In this document: positions 20,205 to 30,839 of the stretch, piece after piece | Layout: every line of letters starts with the position of its first letter | How positions within the stretch are numbered: position 1 is the first letter of the stretch | Source: Diploptera punctata | Taxonomy: Eukaryota; Arthropoda; Insecta; Blattodea; Blaberidae | Length of the DNA stretch: 64,000 bases | Assembly (NCBI GenBank): GCA_030220185.1 | Contig: JASPKZ010007299.1 | Coordinates: 744,001 to 808,000, forward strand | Reading direction: 5' to 3' | The notes under the pieces: model-generated | What the model was told of the DNA's origin: nothing | What the model saw: only the letters and a program-made list of their open reading frames with translations | Databases searched by the model: none | Translations under genes and position numbers: made by a program

Positions 20205-20395
20205 TTTGATGTTGAAGTTCATTCAATCCCCACCAGATAGCACAAGAAAAGCTGATTTTAACAGCTTAATTCAAACAGTTGGAGACCTTTAACTGAAGAT
20301 GAAAATGAAGATTTTCGAAAATGTCAGATGAAAGAAGCATGTTTTACGAGGTGATGTGTGAAGTTTCCGATTAATATTTTTATTCAACAGTTCAT
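20205..20395 (+). repeat. PLE-2 3' tail, solo
   Basis: Aligns with 17340-17490: CACCAGATAGCA, CAGTTGGAG, the hammerhead-like block, then TTTTACGAGGTGATG. No coding sequence. Confidence 0.6.
20293..20325 (+). ncRNA. Hammerhead-like core, best copy
   Basis: CTGAAGA, T, perfect stem GAAAAT/ATTTTC with a GAAG loop, then GAAA, ATGTC. Both conserved core strands (CTGANGA and GAAA) are intact, and a TC for cleavage follows. Helix III would be a single A-T pair and helix I is not convincing from sequence alone. Confidence 0.5.
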
Positions 20396-20565
20396 TATGT
20401 TTGGAAATTCACAGGAGTCAGTCACCACCAATCAATGGGATGCTTACTGTAAAGTGGATGTTCATATTGGTAACACTGTTATAGACAGAACTGCATTGGG
20501 AAAATAATAAAGATGTGTGGCCTGCAGGTGCCAGATCTAATACCATGTGATTTCTCTTTATGTGG

Positions 20566-20898
20566 TCCATCCATAGTAATTCTGCCCGAAGGCAGGTCCT
20601 TCACTGCAATCATAGCATTTTCATGCTATGCTTGCAGCTTTACTAGGGAATTGTGTAGGTGTGGTAGCTTCCCGTTGCTTTCCACACCTGTGAAGGATGA
20701 TGCTGATGATAATGGTAATGATAAGGACGATGATGATGATGGCCATATGATTTCGGGGACCGTTTGGGCCTTAAAGTTTTTCTGACATTTGTCTTACAGG
20801 TGAGGAAAAACCTCACCCAGAAAAACTGCCCCGACCGGGGATCGAACCCAGGCCCGCTGCGTGACAAGGCAGCATGCTACCTCGAGACCACAGCGGTG
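20566..20898 (-). repeat. SINE-A, near full length
   Basis: On the minus strand: tRNA-like head (TGGTCTCGAGGTAG as A box, GGGTTCGATCCCCGGTCGGG with B box), then TGAGGTTTTTCC, GACAAATGTC, a GAT/ATC-rich stretch, TGGAAAGCAACGGGAAGC, and the 3' hairpin CTGCC-TTC-GGGCAG, ending in GGATGGA. The apparent HisHisHis-rich peptides in its open frames are a by-product of the CATCAT run. Confidence 0.88.
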
Positions 20899-21252
20899 AT
20901 AAGACTTAAAAGTCAGGTTTTGCAAAAGATCCACTCTCCATAAATGAACTTAAAGAGAATATTAAGAATTGTCATAAACTGTGTTAGTGGATTATATAAA
21001 TACAGTAGGAAGTAACATTATGAGGTTCTACTGAATAAATAAGTTGGGTCTGCAATCATCTTACCTCATATTCAGTTAGAAGTCTGTACCAACTGAATAA
21101 GGAGCAAAGATGCTTTGAAACATGTCTTACAAGAAACGCCTTATTTAACTATTAGTGAATTTCAAAACCGTGGATTTTCAAGAAATTAATAATTAATAAA
21201 AATGAGTAATATTTTCACCTCATACTTAGTGTTCTTCAAGCACGGAAACTGC

Positions 21253-21283
21253 AATTTTCAAGAGGAATCCCTCCCGTTTTCAA
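21253..21283 (-). ncRNA. Hammerhead-like core, left arm
   Basis: Minus strand: TTGAAAA, C, stem GGGAGG/CCTCTT, GAAAA. The G8 position is A, as in the 6245 copy. Confidence 0.3.
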
Positions 21284-21403
21284 CCATCGTTATGACTGTT
21301 GAGTTTCGGTCTACATATTCATCTTCAAAATTGCCATCTGTGTTGATTTGATTAACTTTGTAAGATGAAGATGGAGACCAAAACTTGACAGTCATTTTGA
21401 TGG

Positions 21404-21440
21404 TTGAAGATGGGAGGGATTCCTCTTGAAAATTGTGGTT
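21404..21440 (+). ncRNA. Hammerhead-like core, right arm
   Basis: TTGAAGA, T, stem GGGAGG/CCTCTT (two G-T pairs) with a GATT loop, then GAAAATTG. First core base T instead of C. Confidence 0.4.
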
Positions 21441-21807
21441 TCCATGCTTGAAGAACATGAAGTATGAAATGAGATACAGCTAATTTTTTATTAATAGAAA
21501 ACTGTAATTTTATTTCCCATAATTAATTTTTGAATAAGTATAAAAAATTTTAAAAATACTGTCATAGTTTAGATTTCATTTCTGCAATCCACTGTATAGT
21601 GTTGGAGAACTTATGTCAATGACTGATTAATTTTATAATGAGTAAACAATATATTGCAGCAAATAGACAACATTTTCATTATGATTATAAAATGCAAATT
21701 CTTGAACTGTTATTGTTAAGTATTGTAACAGTAACCGACCAATTGGATGGTGAGGACTGATCTCATGAACTTCCCGAGGACTTTTAATTGAATTCACTGT
21801 ATAATAT

Positions 21808-21987
21808 GAGTCCCCGAAAATCATCTGGCCATCATCACCATCATCCTTCTTCACCAGTGTGGAAAGCAACGGGAAGCTACCACACCTATAATTCCCTAGT
21901 AAAGCTGCAAAGCATAGTATGGAAATGCTATGATTGCAGTGAAAGACTTGCCCTCGGGCAGAATTACTACGGATGGATGTATGTATA
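21808..21987 (+). repeat. SINE-A, 5' truncated
   Basis: Begins within the body at GTCCCCGAAAATCAT and runs through the 3' hairpin (TTGCCCTCGGGCAG) to a GGATGGATGTATGTAT tail. Confidence 0.85.
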
Positions 21988-23317
21988 ATATGGAGTGATA
22001 TTAATAGATTGAAATGGAAATATATACCTCACCTCATATTTTGTTTTCTCACATGGATATGTTATAAAATAATTTACCTCATAGTGTTACTTGTATGTAT
22101 ATACCTTATACATCCCACATAGGGACATGGGTGCTCCCTAGTAGGAGTTTCTTAACCAGGCTAATTTAGTGATGCTTATTTACCTATAGATGTTGTAACC
22201 CGAATTTCCCTCCAGATTGTTTTAGTTTCAAAATATTAACTAAACATTTCATTAAATCTAAATTAATTAAATATAGACCCGTAATTTGAGATAAAGATAT
22301 AATATGTATAAACATATCAAGTTTGGACTTTAATTACTTAGAAATTTATTGGCAATCAAATGATCATATTAATGAATCAATTTTATTAATTATATAAAAG
22401 TTGAATTCCTCTTTTTATAAATGACTAAGACAACTCCTTTTGTTAAAGTTGGGTTATTCCAATATAGATGGAGCCAGAAAGTCTAGAACAGGTATGGTAT
22501 GACAAGGGTAAACATGAATCACAGGTACATGAATGCAATGGAAACCTATAGATACCAAACAATTTGTTAATACAAATGTGTCAGAATGTCTATTTGAAAA
22601 GGGACTAAAATGTCAGTCAAAATAATATTTATGAATGATGAGTATAACAAAACATTTACAAGGGGAATGTTACTATGAAGTTTCAAATTAAAATTTCGAT
22701 ACATATATCAGTTAAAAGATAACTATGAACTACACATTAAAATTAACTGAAACTAACGGTTTTTAAATAAGTTGTAAGGCCCTTAATAAAAAAACCCAAA
22801 GGAACAACTTGGCAATATTGTCAATAAATAGCACGAGATAGACACACCGATTATTAGTTACATTACTAACAGAAACAAAGGAAAGTCACACCCTTTATAT
22901 ATATATGTAATATATGTCCACATATGTTTACACCAATAGAAATAAATTGTACCCCTTCTCCTGTAGCAATCTGAACGATCAAAGGAATACTGAGGTTTTC
23001 ATTATAAAATAGAAATTGAGACGCATACAGAAGAGAAGCCTCCTAGCTAACGAAGGGAGAACATCAGTAAGTTTCATTTTAATTGCGAGACGCCTCCCAG
23101 GTATCGAAGGAGGAACATCGACTAAGTTATATTGAGGTACTGATCCATAATTTTTATATTACTGTATTAATAGTAATAATACTTCATTATTAATTTGAGA
23201 AGTCAGATCGCTATATACACAACATATCATCAAGTGTCTTCATTTTATTCAGTAATATGTATTTTGAATCATATTCAAAATAAATCAAGTGAATTTTGAA
23301 CTTCAATACTTACTTAC
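21988..23317. other. Intron 1 stretch, mostly unrecognised
   Basis: At 22025-22090 TACCTCACCTCATATTTTG resembles a PLE-2 tail end. At 23035-23130 two diverged copies of a GCCTCCnAGnTA-CGAAGGnnGAACATC unit lie in tandem. No gene seen. Confidence 0.5.
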
Positions 23318-24296
23318 TTACTCACTGGCACTATCGAACCCGCAGGTTCATGGCCGCGCAGACATAAGCTCTCCATACATCCCTATCCTGAGCTAATGCT
23401 TTCTAATCATTCCCTGTATAATCTACTTCCCTCAAATCATAGTTAATGTTATTCTCCCATCTCATTCTTGGTCTACCAACTGGCCGTTTTCCCTCTGGCT
23501 TTCCTACAAGAAGCTTCCATGCAAGTCTTTCATTCCCCATACGTGCAACATGTCCTGCCCATCGCAGTCTACGAGACTTAACTGTTCTTATTATATCTGG
23601 CTTCCTATAATGACCATGTAATTCATTGTCATGTAGTCTTCTCCATTCATCTGTCTGTTCATCTCTCTTTGGTCCAAACATTTTCCTAAGTACTTTATTC
23701 TCAAATACCTGTAATCTCCTTTCCTCCCTTAAAGTAAGAGTCCATGTTTCGCACCCATATAATATAACTGGTAGAATAATAGTTTTATATATTTTCAGTT
23801 TACAATTTTTTGAAAGGGGTTGAGACATCAAGAGTCTCTTCTTCTTCTTCGTCAGGCTCTACGACTTCCAGTGGAATGTCTTGGCCTTCTCAACTAGTTT
23901 ATGCCATTTCTTCCTATCTTGTGCAGTAGATTTCAAATCAAAAATCCCCATCTCTCTTAAATCTTCAATTACGTCATCAAGAGTCTCTGCAATGCATAAT
24001 AGCACGCATTTCCAGAATTGAGCCTGTGTTTAATTTCTTTGTGCATCTCATTCCTATTTGTGATTATTGTTCCTAGGTATTTGAATTTAGCCACTTCCTC
24101 AAAATTTCTCTCATTTGTCATTAGCCGTCCATTTCCATTATATAATGTATTTCTATGTGTGACCATATATTTAGTTTTATTGATATTTACTTCCAGTCCT
24201 AATTTCTTAGGTTACTCAGTAGTGTGTGCGTGTTGTCCTTTAGTATCTCCTCGCTATCGGCCAATAGTACCACATCATCAGCATAAACTTCAATTA
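23318..24296 (-). pseudogene. LINE-R 3' fragment
   Basis: Minus frame 23831-23403 carries KTIILPVILYGCETWTLTL, WRRLHDNELHG, RRLRWAGHVARMGNE, KPEGKRPVGRPRMRW. 24166-23969 gives the preceding part (FKYLGTIITNRNEMHKEI). An unrelated CTTCTTCTTCGTC insertion sits near 23838-23985. 3' tail is (TAAG)n-type at 23318. Confidence 0.88.
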
Positions 24297-24674
24297 TTGA
24301 TAAAACTTTAGCTTCCCGTACAAAGTTCCTTCATTATCCCTGTGATAAGTTATCCTCATCGCTCATCGAACCCAACCTGACTAGACCGCGAGCATAAACT
24401 TTCCACATTATGGGAATTCCTTGTAATAAATCCCACCTATTGTGATAAATCCATAATTTTTTTACCAAACCCCTAATTAAAACCCTTTCAATGTCAACAA
24501 GTAACATATGCCTCAACAAGACATCTAATAGGAAACTAAGATATTCTGTTTTTATTATAAATTTAACATTAATCATTAAGAAATGTTAAATTTATAATAT
24601 TTCAATTCCTTCTGGATTTTTTCATGTTGAGACTTGAAAGTAGTTTTGAAGTTCCATAGGACAGGTTACTGGTC

Positions 24675-24845
24675 CGACGCTAAGTAGTCCAGTGGTAGGG
24701 CTGCTACCTTTTAGTCTCTGGACAGACATTAGGATACCGCATTTACTCAGTCCCCGATGGAATGGTTATACCGCCGTGACTCGGTCCTCAGAGCCTCGTT
24801 TGTGAAAACGGGTTGTACCACGAGAAGGTGAGGATGAGAATTGGG
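24675..24845 (+). repeat. Possible SINE with a tRNA-like head
   Basis: TAGTCCAGTGGTAGGGCTGCTACC resembles an A box and D arm, but no clear B box follows. The downstream stretch reads like a SINE body and abuts a LINE-Q fragment at 24846. Single copy in this window. Confidence 0.25.
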
Positions 24846-25215
24846 TAGGAGAGGTTATATACACGTGTATAAAACACTGGCTCTTCCAACTCTTTTGTAT
24901 GGTAGCGAAGTATGGACGTTGAAACAGAAGGATATACAGAGACTTAGATCTGCTGAAATGAGATACCTTCGGAGGACTGCAGGACACACACTACTAGATC
25001 ACAAAAAAAATGAAGACATCTTAGAAGAATTACACATGGAACCTTAAAAAACAAAATTTCTGATTATAAGTCAAGATGGATGCAACATGTTCATCGAATG
25101 GAAGATCACAGAATACCCAAACAAATGTTAAGATATCAACCTGCAGGAAGAAGAAGACCAGGACATCCACTCAAAAGACTTTTGGATGGTGTTTCTCTTG
25201 AGGCCAAAACAGGTC
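24846..25215 (+). pseudogene. LINE-Q type fragment
   Basis: Frame 24841-25047 has YKTLALPTLLYGSEVWTL, AEMRYLRRTAGHTLLDHK, LEELHMEP, then a stop. The text continues in other frames (MQHVHRMEDHR, then RRPGHPLKRLL). Closely related to 45375-45660. Confidence 0.8.
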
Positions 25216-25510
25216 AACAAATTGCCTAAATTCGTGAACGTAGCATCTCCTTCCCCGTGGAGGAAGACCAGACCTTTCTACCAGCATCTCCTTAGGAAGA
25301 CCAGACCTTTCTACCCCGTGGAGGAAGATCGGAAGCTGGTGGGCTTCGAAGCTAGTACCCCTAGCGAGTTAGTGACCCGCTTGAATAGTCTGGAATGTGC
25401 TGCCAGACCTTTCTACCAGCGTCTCCTTCCTCGTGGAGGAAGATCGGAAGCCAGTGGGCTTCGAAACTAGTATTAGAACTTTCCTCCCCCACCTACATAG
25501 AAGAGTGGAA
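25216..25510. repeat. Local complex repeat
   Basis: Three imperfect copies of a CTTTCTACCAGC...CCCGTGGAGGAAGA unit, with GGTGGGCTTCGAAGCTAGTA twice in variant form. It gives two overlapping open frames (94 and 73 codons) that simply repeat the same peptide and look non-genic. Confidence 0.6.
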
Positions 25511-25564
25511 GGCCAACGAGTCGATCAGAGTTGCCAAGTCTATTCCGCCATGAAATTTATAATA

Positions 25565-25805
25565 AAAAACATCGAGAGAACTGTTAAAATTCCCATTAGA
25601 AAAAGTCTTCTTAAATAAGAAGCGATCATTTACGTGTATCGAGTTGGTTTGTAGCATTTGGTGCTCTCAAAAATTGCAATGTGTAAGAAAAAAAAAATTC
25701 TGTTTAGATTGGAGGCCTTAGGATAGCTCAGACATAGAGTATTAGCATATAAAGCTAAAGGTCCTGTCCTGGGTTCAAACCCAGTCTAGGCATATCATTT
25801 TCTCT
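25565..25805 (+). repeat. Rep-T copy with tRNA-like core
   Basis: Lead-in TCTTCTTAAATAAGAAG, then TGTTTAGATTGGA and a core at 25715-25791: GATAGCTCAGACATAGAG, anticodon arm TTAGC-ATATAAA-GCTAA, B box GGTTCAAACCC, acceptor TCTAGGC. TGTCC is duplicated before the T arm. T-run after. Anticodon position reads ATA. Confidence 0.75.
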
Positions 25806-25814
25806 TCTACACCT

Positions 25815-26042
25815 TATTTGGCTTAACTTTTGCAAGAAATTTGTAGAAAGAGACAGCTGTGCTCACCTCTCTCTCGTACTAATGTTGTGAGTGTTTCTTC
25901 ACAAGATGTTTATAGGGGCAAGGGGGATGACGAAAACTGACAATAGGGTGGGTTCTTTCTTTTGAAACTGGACAAAAGATGTCAAGGATCTACCCTTATA
26001 TCTCCATCTCTCTCTTTGCCAAGTTAAGCCAGATATACAATA
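25815..26042. mobile_element. MITE-K copy 1
   Basis: Ends TTGGCTTAACTT at 25820 and its complement AAGTTAAGCCA near 26030. Matches 57826-58048 in reverse orientation over the whole length (AAAGAGACAGCTGTGCTCA, CGAAAACTGACA, TATCTCCATCTCTCTC). No coding capacity. Confidence 0.75.
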
Positions 26043-26059
26043 ATATAACTAAGACATTA

Positions 26060-26290
26060 CTTGGATGGATGAAGGGTTAAATTTTGCACAGAGGCCTTTT
26101 TATTCAGGCTGGTAGTTCTTTTATGATCCTAAAAACCTTCAAACTCGGGACCCACAACTTAAACTACCTTCCAGAGGACTTGTCCTTTGGACTTTGCCAT
26201 TCTAAAAATTTCATCGACCACAGTCAGGTCTGAACCTGTGACTCTCGGGGCTAGAGAAAGGAACATAACCACTAGACCACCGTTGCCAAC
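26060..26290 (-). repeat. SINE-B copy
   Basis: Minus strand: tRNA-like head with TGGTCTAGTGGTTATG, degenerate B box (TCACAGGTTCAGACC), then the GACTTT core and GGTTTTTAGGATC. 3' part beyond about 26060 missing. Confidence 0.75.
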
Positions 26291-27737
26291 AGTGTTACTT
26301 AATAGCTACACATTTTCTTAATGCAGTGATACATTTTCAAAATAATTCTGGAAGTACTTACAACTGCCAAAAACTGTAACTGAGATACATCTTGGTCTAT
26401 ATAGTAATCATAGAGGAGGGGGAGAATTGCTCCTTTGATTTATAACAACAATTTCCATATTAACATAAACAACAATTTCCATATTAACATAACATTAAGA
26501 ATTTACAAAACGGATATTTCATAATTTCTAGTACGCTATTCTATGAGTTTTAGAGTGGACTTTCTAGATAAAATGTGATGAGGAATCCATGTGTTGAAGA
26601 AGTGATTCTTTTCTCACGTTGTGGTGACATTTTGAAGCAGCTAACTCTCTTCATGCCCGATGTTGTAGCAACATTTTGAAGGATTGGTGTCCCAAAAAGA
26701 ATTACTGGTTCAGGTTGGGTTTTATTTTTGGTAGAGCCGGATTCTTTTCTTAGGGTTGGTAGTTGGTACACTGGATAGGAAAACACTTTAAACATCACTA
26801 AAAAATGTTCCTTGTAGAAATAATTTCACATTTATTCACTTTGTAAAGTTCTCAGCAGATTAAGTAAATGTAGGTGGTATTATTCTTCACCGTCAATTAA
26901 AATAAATTATTTTCTTTTCTTGAATCAACTATTCTTCTTGTATTAATTATCACATTTGATCAGGAGAACTCTTATTGCTTCTATGTTTGTTGAAAGTTAT
27001 ATGCAGAATGACCGGTATAATTCTTTTATAATTTTAAAGAACATTATTACATGTTATATTTTAAATTCTATTCGTTAATGGTCCATTAAATACAAGGTTT
27101 AAATTTGATTTGTTAAATCAGTAAGTTAATTGTTTTAACATCCAATCAGAATTCAGTTTACTTTCATTTAAAAATATGAAGTTAAGCAGGTGTTCTTATT
27201 ACAGTTATAACAGAAAGCTTTATATTTCTGACAACAATGACTTAAAACAATTTTAAAAGCATTATTAAGAAAGACTGTTATGTAATACAAGTTCTTTAAT
27301 TGTTACTGAGACATTTTTATTCAACAAAACAACAATTAATTATTTAGATGTTTTTCTTTAAGTTATATTTAAATATTAAAAGAATTTTAAAGTATAAAAT
27401 TATTAACTTTAACTTCCATATTTATTATGATTTTAAAATCCTGCTTTAGTGTCAAAGCATAAAGCTATGATTTCACAATAGTGATAAAAAGTTTCCAAAT
27501 CATGGTAAACAACCCATAATAAGAAATGACAAATGGTCACTTATGAAATGTGTCTTATATTTATGGTCCACGATAATCTGTACAATCCATGGCTGCCAGA
27601 TATTAAGTTTGTTTTGAGAACTAAAAGATTGGTGCAACTTATATTGGTGTATTAGGCTGGCCTCATTTCGTCACACACTACCCTCCCCTATCTATTTTTT
27701 TGTATAAAAAATATAATAATAATAGCAATGATAACGA
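26291..27737. other. Intron 1, AT-rich, no recognised gene
   Basis: An 82-codon minus frame (26798-26550) has no recognisable domain. A short duplication AACAACAATTTCCATATTAAC lies at 26445-26485. Otherwise simple AT-rich intron. Confidence 0.5.
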
Positions 27738-28462
27738 CAACTGTGACAGTTTTATATGGTATCAAATAATATTTAATATTAATTTAACATAAAAAAATAC
27801 ATAGCCCAGAATTTAATATAATTTTCAAATAAAGGTAACACAAGAATTAAATCACAAATGAGTTGAGATAAATGTCATGTAACATATCTACAGAATCACA
27901 AAAGATATAAAGATTATGAAAAAAATACTCAAAGACTGATTAAAATAATTATTAAATCATTATAAAGAGATACATTAAATTTAATTTATAAGTTATGATT
28001 ACTCATGCACCTGAAATGAGCAAGCTATGTAAACTACCTGAGAAAAAGACCCATAATAACAATGTATTGTCCCTTTACATGAAACTATAAAGGTACGTAC
28101 ACATATGCGCGCCGCAAACATGAACGGCGCGCGCGGCGCGTGTTATGTTCGTCAAAATTATTAATTTCAACGAACCTCCTGCGATCCATAGGAAACCCAC
28201 AAACCTTCAGTAGACATTTTGCAGAGCAGGTGTAACCAACGATGTCTATTCCCTTTCCGTTCTCCCGCTTGTCCTGCATTCTTTCCCAAAAATAGAGACA
28301 TTTTTTTTAAATGCCGCGGGACAAATTGTTAAAAATCGGGACTGTCCCGCCAAAATCGGGACGTCTGGTCACGCTTATTACTTATTACATCTTATAACTT
28401 TATTTATACTTTTTCAAATATTATAGCATTAAAGGAATTTAAAAAAATATATGATTTGTATA

Positions 28463-28808
28463 TCCATCCATAGTAATTCTGCCCGAAGGCAGGTCCTTCA
28501 TTGAAATCATAGCATTTTCATGCTATGCTTGCAGCTTTACTAGGGAATTGTGTAGGTGTGGTAGCTTCCCGTTGCTTTCCACACCGGTGAAGGATGATGA
28601 GATGATGATGATATGATAATGATAAGGATGATGATGATGGCCATATGATTTCGGGGACCGTTTGGGCCTTAAAGTTTTCCTGACATTTGTCTTACAGGTG
28701 AGGAAAAACCCCGATAAAAACCTCACCCAGAAAAACTGCCCCGACCGGGGATTGAACCCGGGCCCCGCTGCGTGACAAGGCAGCACGCTACCTCGAGACT
28801 ACAGCGGT
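28463..28808 (-). repeat. SINE-A nested in the Harbinger element
   Basis: Full-length minus copy from GTCTCGAGGTAGCGTGCTGCC through the hairpin CTGCC-TTC-GGGCAG to GGATGGATATA. Younger than the element it sits in. Confidence 0.88.
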
Positions 28809-29457
28809 GGACATGATTTGATATTTATATATATGTTTAAAATTATTAAGAATCTATCTCACCATAACATGGCCTTAATTTTTAATAAAAATGTACATGA
28901 TTATTATACTAGAGGTTGTACTTTATTGCACAAAGATACTAGTTTCTAAAAAAAAAGGTATAAAAGGGATTCGTTATGCATTAATCAACCATTAAAATAA
29001 CTACTTACCTATTGAATATCAACATTTCACGAATGTTAAACATTTTTCTAATTGTATTAAAAAATATTTTTTCTCATTGCTTTCTTAGTTAATTTTGTTA
29101 ATTTTATTATTATTAATATTATCCTGTTTAAATATTGTATTTATATGTGTATATATATTGTGCATCTATAGTAGTTTGTATTACTTAAACTTATGCCTGA
29201 ATTTGTTTTCTTGTTTTTATTGTTAATTGTTTTATGGCCATTATTTTTTGTATATTGCCCCTTAACATGAGCAGTCTTGCTCTTTGGAGTCTTTGAAGAG
29301 ATAAATAAATAATTAGCAATAAATGTGTTTATATATTGTATTGTTTTGTGATACTTCATACATAATATTATGAAATGAACGTCTTAAATAAATAATGTTT
29401 TCTAAATAATTCTAATTTATTTATACAATTACAGTACACACGAAAAAAAAACACATA

Positions 29458-29589
29458 TCATTGAAAAAAAAAACAGGCATCTCCTTTCAATGATTTATTA
29501 AAATGATCCTTATGTTGTGGATCCCACAATAATTGCTTGCTTCTATAAATGTCAACAAGTTTTAACACGTTTTCCTCTGACCACTCCAT
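29458..29589 (-). pseudogene. MADF/Myb-like N-terminal fragment
   Basis: From Met at 29589: MEWSEENVLKLVDIYRSK, then LLWDPQHKDHFNKSLKGDA, the opening of a MADF (Adf-1 type Myb/SANT) domain with its W, Y and LWDP residues. It breaks off at a T-run where the conserved W after GDA should be. PIF/Harbinger elements carry such a DNA-binding protein next to the transposase, which fits its place inside this element. Truncated. Confidence 0.65.
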
Positions 29590-29925
29590 ACTCAAATAAT
29601 AGGTGCGCACCGAAAGCAACGAACCTCTCAGGTACCCGTCCAAATCTAAATAGCGAACCATCAAAGTGTTCGTGGAAAAAACCGACAATCAGTGGATCGT
29701 GGTGAGAGACGCACGTGCGGCGCACGCACCGTTCGCACACACCTTAAAACCCCGTCCAAATCTGACAAACATGGTGCGGCGTGCGCGCCGTTCATGTTTG
29801 CGGCGCGCAGGTGTGTACGTACCTTAATGCTTGACCAAGCAATTACATAAAGATGCAGCTCAGTGTAAAAACTAATCTACACATCAGAATAGTATAGGCC
29901 TGTCTAAAAATCTAACATGACAAAT

Positions 29926-30195
29926 AACAGTTTTAAACTTTTAATAATTGTAAAACAGTACCTGATATCTCAGTCGTCCTCAATAGTTTGCAGTGTTGTT
30001 TTATAGGAGGCCTTTCGATAACTTATGTATCATCTTCTGCGTTCATTTTGGTACCAACAACAGCCAGTACCAAAATGAAAGCAGAAGATGACACATAAGT
30101 TATCGAAAGGCCTCCTATAAAACAACACTGCAAACTATTGAGGACGACTGAGATATCAGGTACTGTTTTACAGTTATTAAAACTTTAACACAGTA
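29926..30195. repeat. Fold-back repeat, arms about 129 bases
   Basis: 29926-30054 is nearly the perfect reverse complement of 30067-30195, with a 12-base loop. Includes CGATAACTTATGT and CTCAGTCGTCCTC with complements. MITE-like; lies in intron 1, so the primary transcript could form a long hairpin. Confidence 0.88.
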
Positions 30196-30369
30196 ACCTC
30201 AACGGAGCTTTGTATGTACTTTAAAAACATTAAATAACAGTTTGAAAAGAAACTTATTAAAATCTCATCTGCCAAAATTAAATAAAAATGTCCCAAACTA
30301 TAAAATTCTAAGAAAATTAACAACAAAAGGGAAATGTTTATTAAAATCTTAGTGTATTGAATTATACTA

Positions 30370-30540
30370 CCCTCCCATCTTAATTTAGGTCTTCCAACTT
30401 TTCTGGCCAATAGAGATTGCTCATTATAAATTCTTTTTGAAATCCTTTTGCTGTCCACAGGAATAATGTGTCCAGCCCAGGCCAATTTATTAATTTTAAC
30501 AAAATTCAGAATAAGAGCTGACTTAAAGGATATCACTCAT
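30370..30540 (-). pseudogene. LINE 3' fragment
   Basis: Minus frame: INKLAWAGHIIPVDSKRISK, then KVGRPKLRWE, the LxWAGHxxR...GRPxxRW block at the end of RTE-like reverse transcriptases. Short and isolated. Confidence 0.65.
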
Positions 30541-30839
30541 TATTTTACTTAGGCACAGAGAAAGTAACAGTACTTACTGGTTATAGACAATGACCAAGGG
30601 TTAATGTTAAACAAAGGGAAAGCTACACAAAAGGACTTCGAAAATAAATGGATTTTAAAAGAATGTCAGGGGTGTCCAGTTTTTTTAAAAGATCCCACAA
30701 CTCTGGTTAAGGGTTAAAAATGTTTTATTTATATGAAATAAGTTTTATTAGCATTTTGGGAAAAACAGCACTTTATCTTTCCCAATATCTTTTCTAAGTT
30801 TTACTGAATAACAGAGCACATGAGCATGAGTTTATAGAG
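30541..30839. other. Intron 1, nothing recognised
   Basis: AT-rich; no repeat or exon found. Confidence 0.4.

Larger units (their letters stand above)
21196..21475. repeat. PLE-2 tail inverted pair (fold-back)
   Basis: The left arm (21196-21320) and right arm (21350-21475) are reverse complements, for example AATCCCTCCC/GGGAGGGATT and CATGCTTGAAGAAC. Each arm is a PLE-2 tail with its end outermost; the centre has a GATTTGATTAAC stretch like the base of the tail at 17325. Same head-to-head geometry as the two PLE pairs, but without coding sequence. Confidence 0.65.
28091..29824 (-). mobile_element. PIF/Harbinger-like transposon
   Basis: Terminal inverted repeats of about 45 bases start AGGTACGTACACA, then GCGCGCCGCAAACATGAACG. 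Target duplication is TAA (28088-28090, 29825-29827), as in PIF/Harbinger. Interior holds a SINE-A copy and a MADF-like fragment near the right end, but no nuclease frame. Rep-X copy 2 shows the uninterrupted site with a single TAA. Confidence 0.88.
27738..29890 (+). repeat. Rep-X copy 1, split by Harbinger
   Basis: 27738-28090 and 29825-29890 together match 63578-63966 (TGTGACAGTT, GTATCAAATAATATTTAATA, AACATATCTACAGAATC, GATGCAGCTCAG). The intervening 28091-29824 is absent from the other copy. Confidence 0.9.

Noticed and set aside
20643..20867. Conserved-looking peptide with RSGQFFWVRF and HHHHPYH found at several loci
   Set aside because: It recurs at 28523, 35464 and 51500 because those are SINE-A copies; the peptide is the translated tRNA-like head and CAT-rich body.
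25186..25618. Two overlapping frames with repeated RPFYQ peptides
   Set aside because: Local tandem repeat; the peptides repeat in both frames and no start context or domain is visible.
28085..28279. 64-codon frame at the left Harbinger end
   Set aside because: Begins inside the element and runs through its terminal inverted repeat; no domain recognised and no partner frame.
29458..29740. Full-length host gene with a MADF domain
   Set aside because: Only the first part of the domain is present, it ends at a T-run, and it lies inside the Harbinger element, so it is a transposon remnant.
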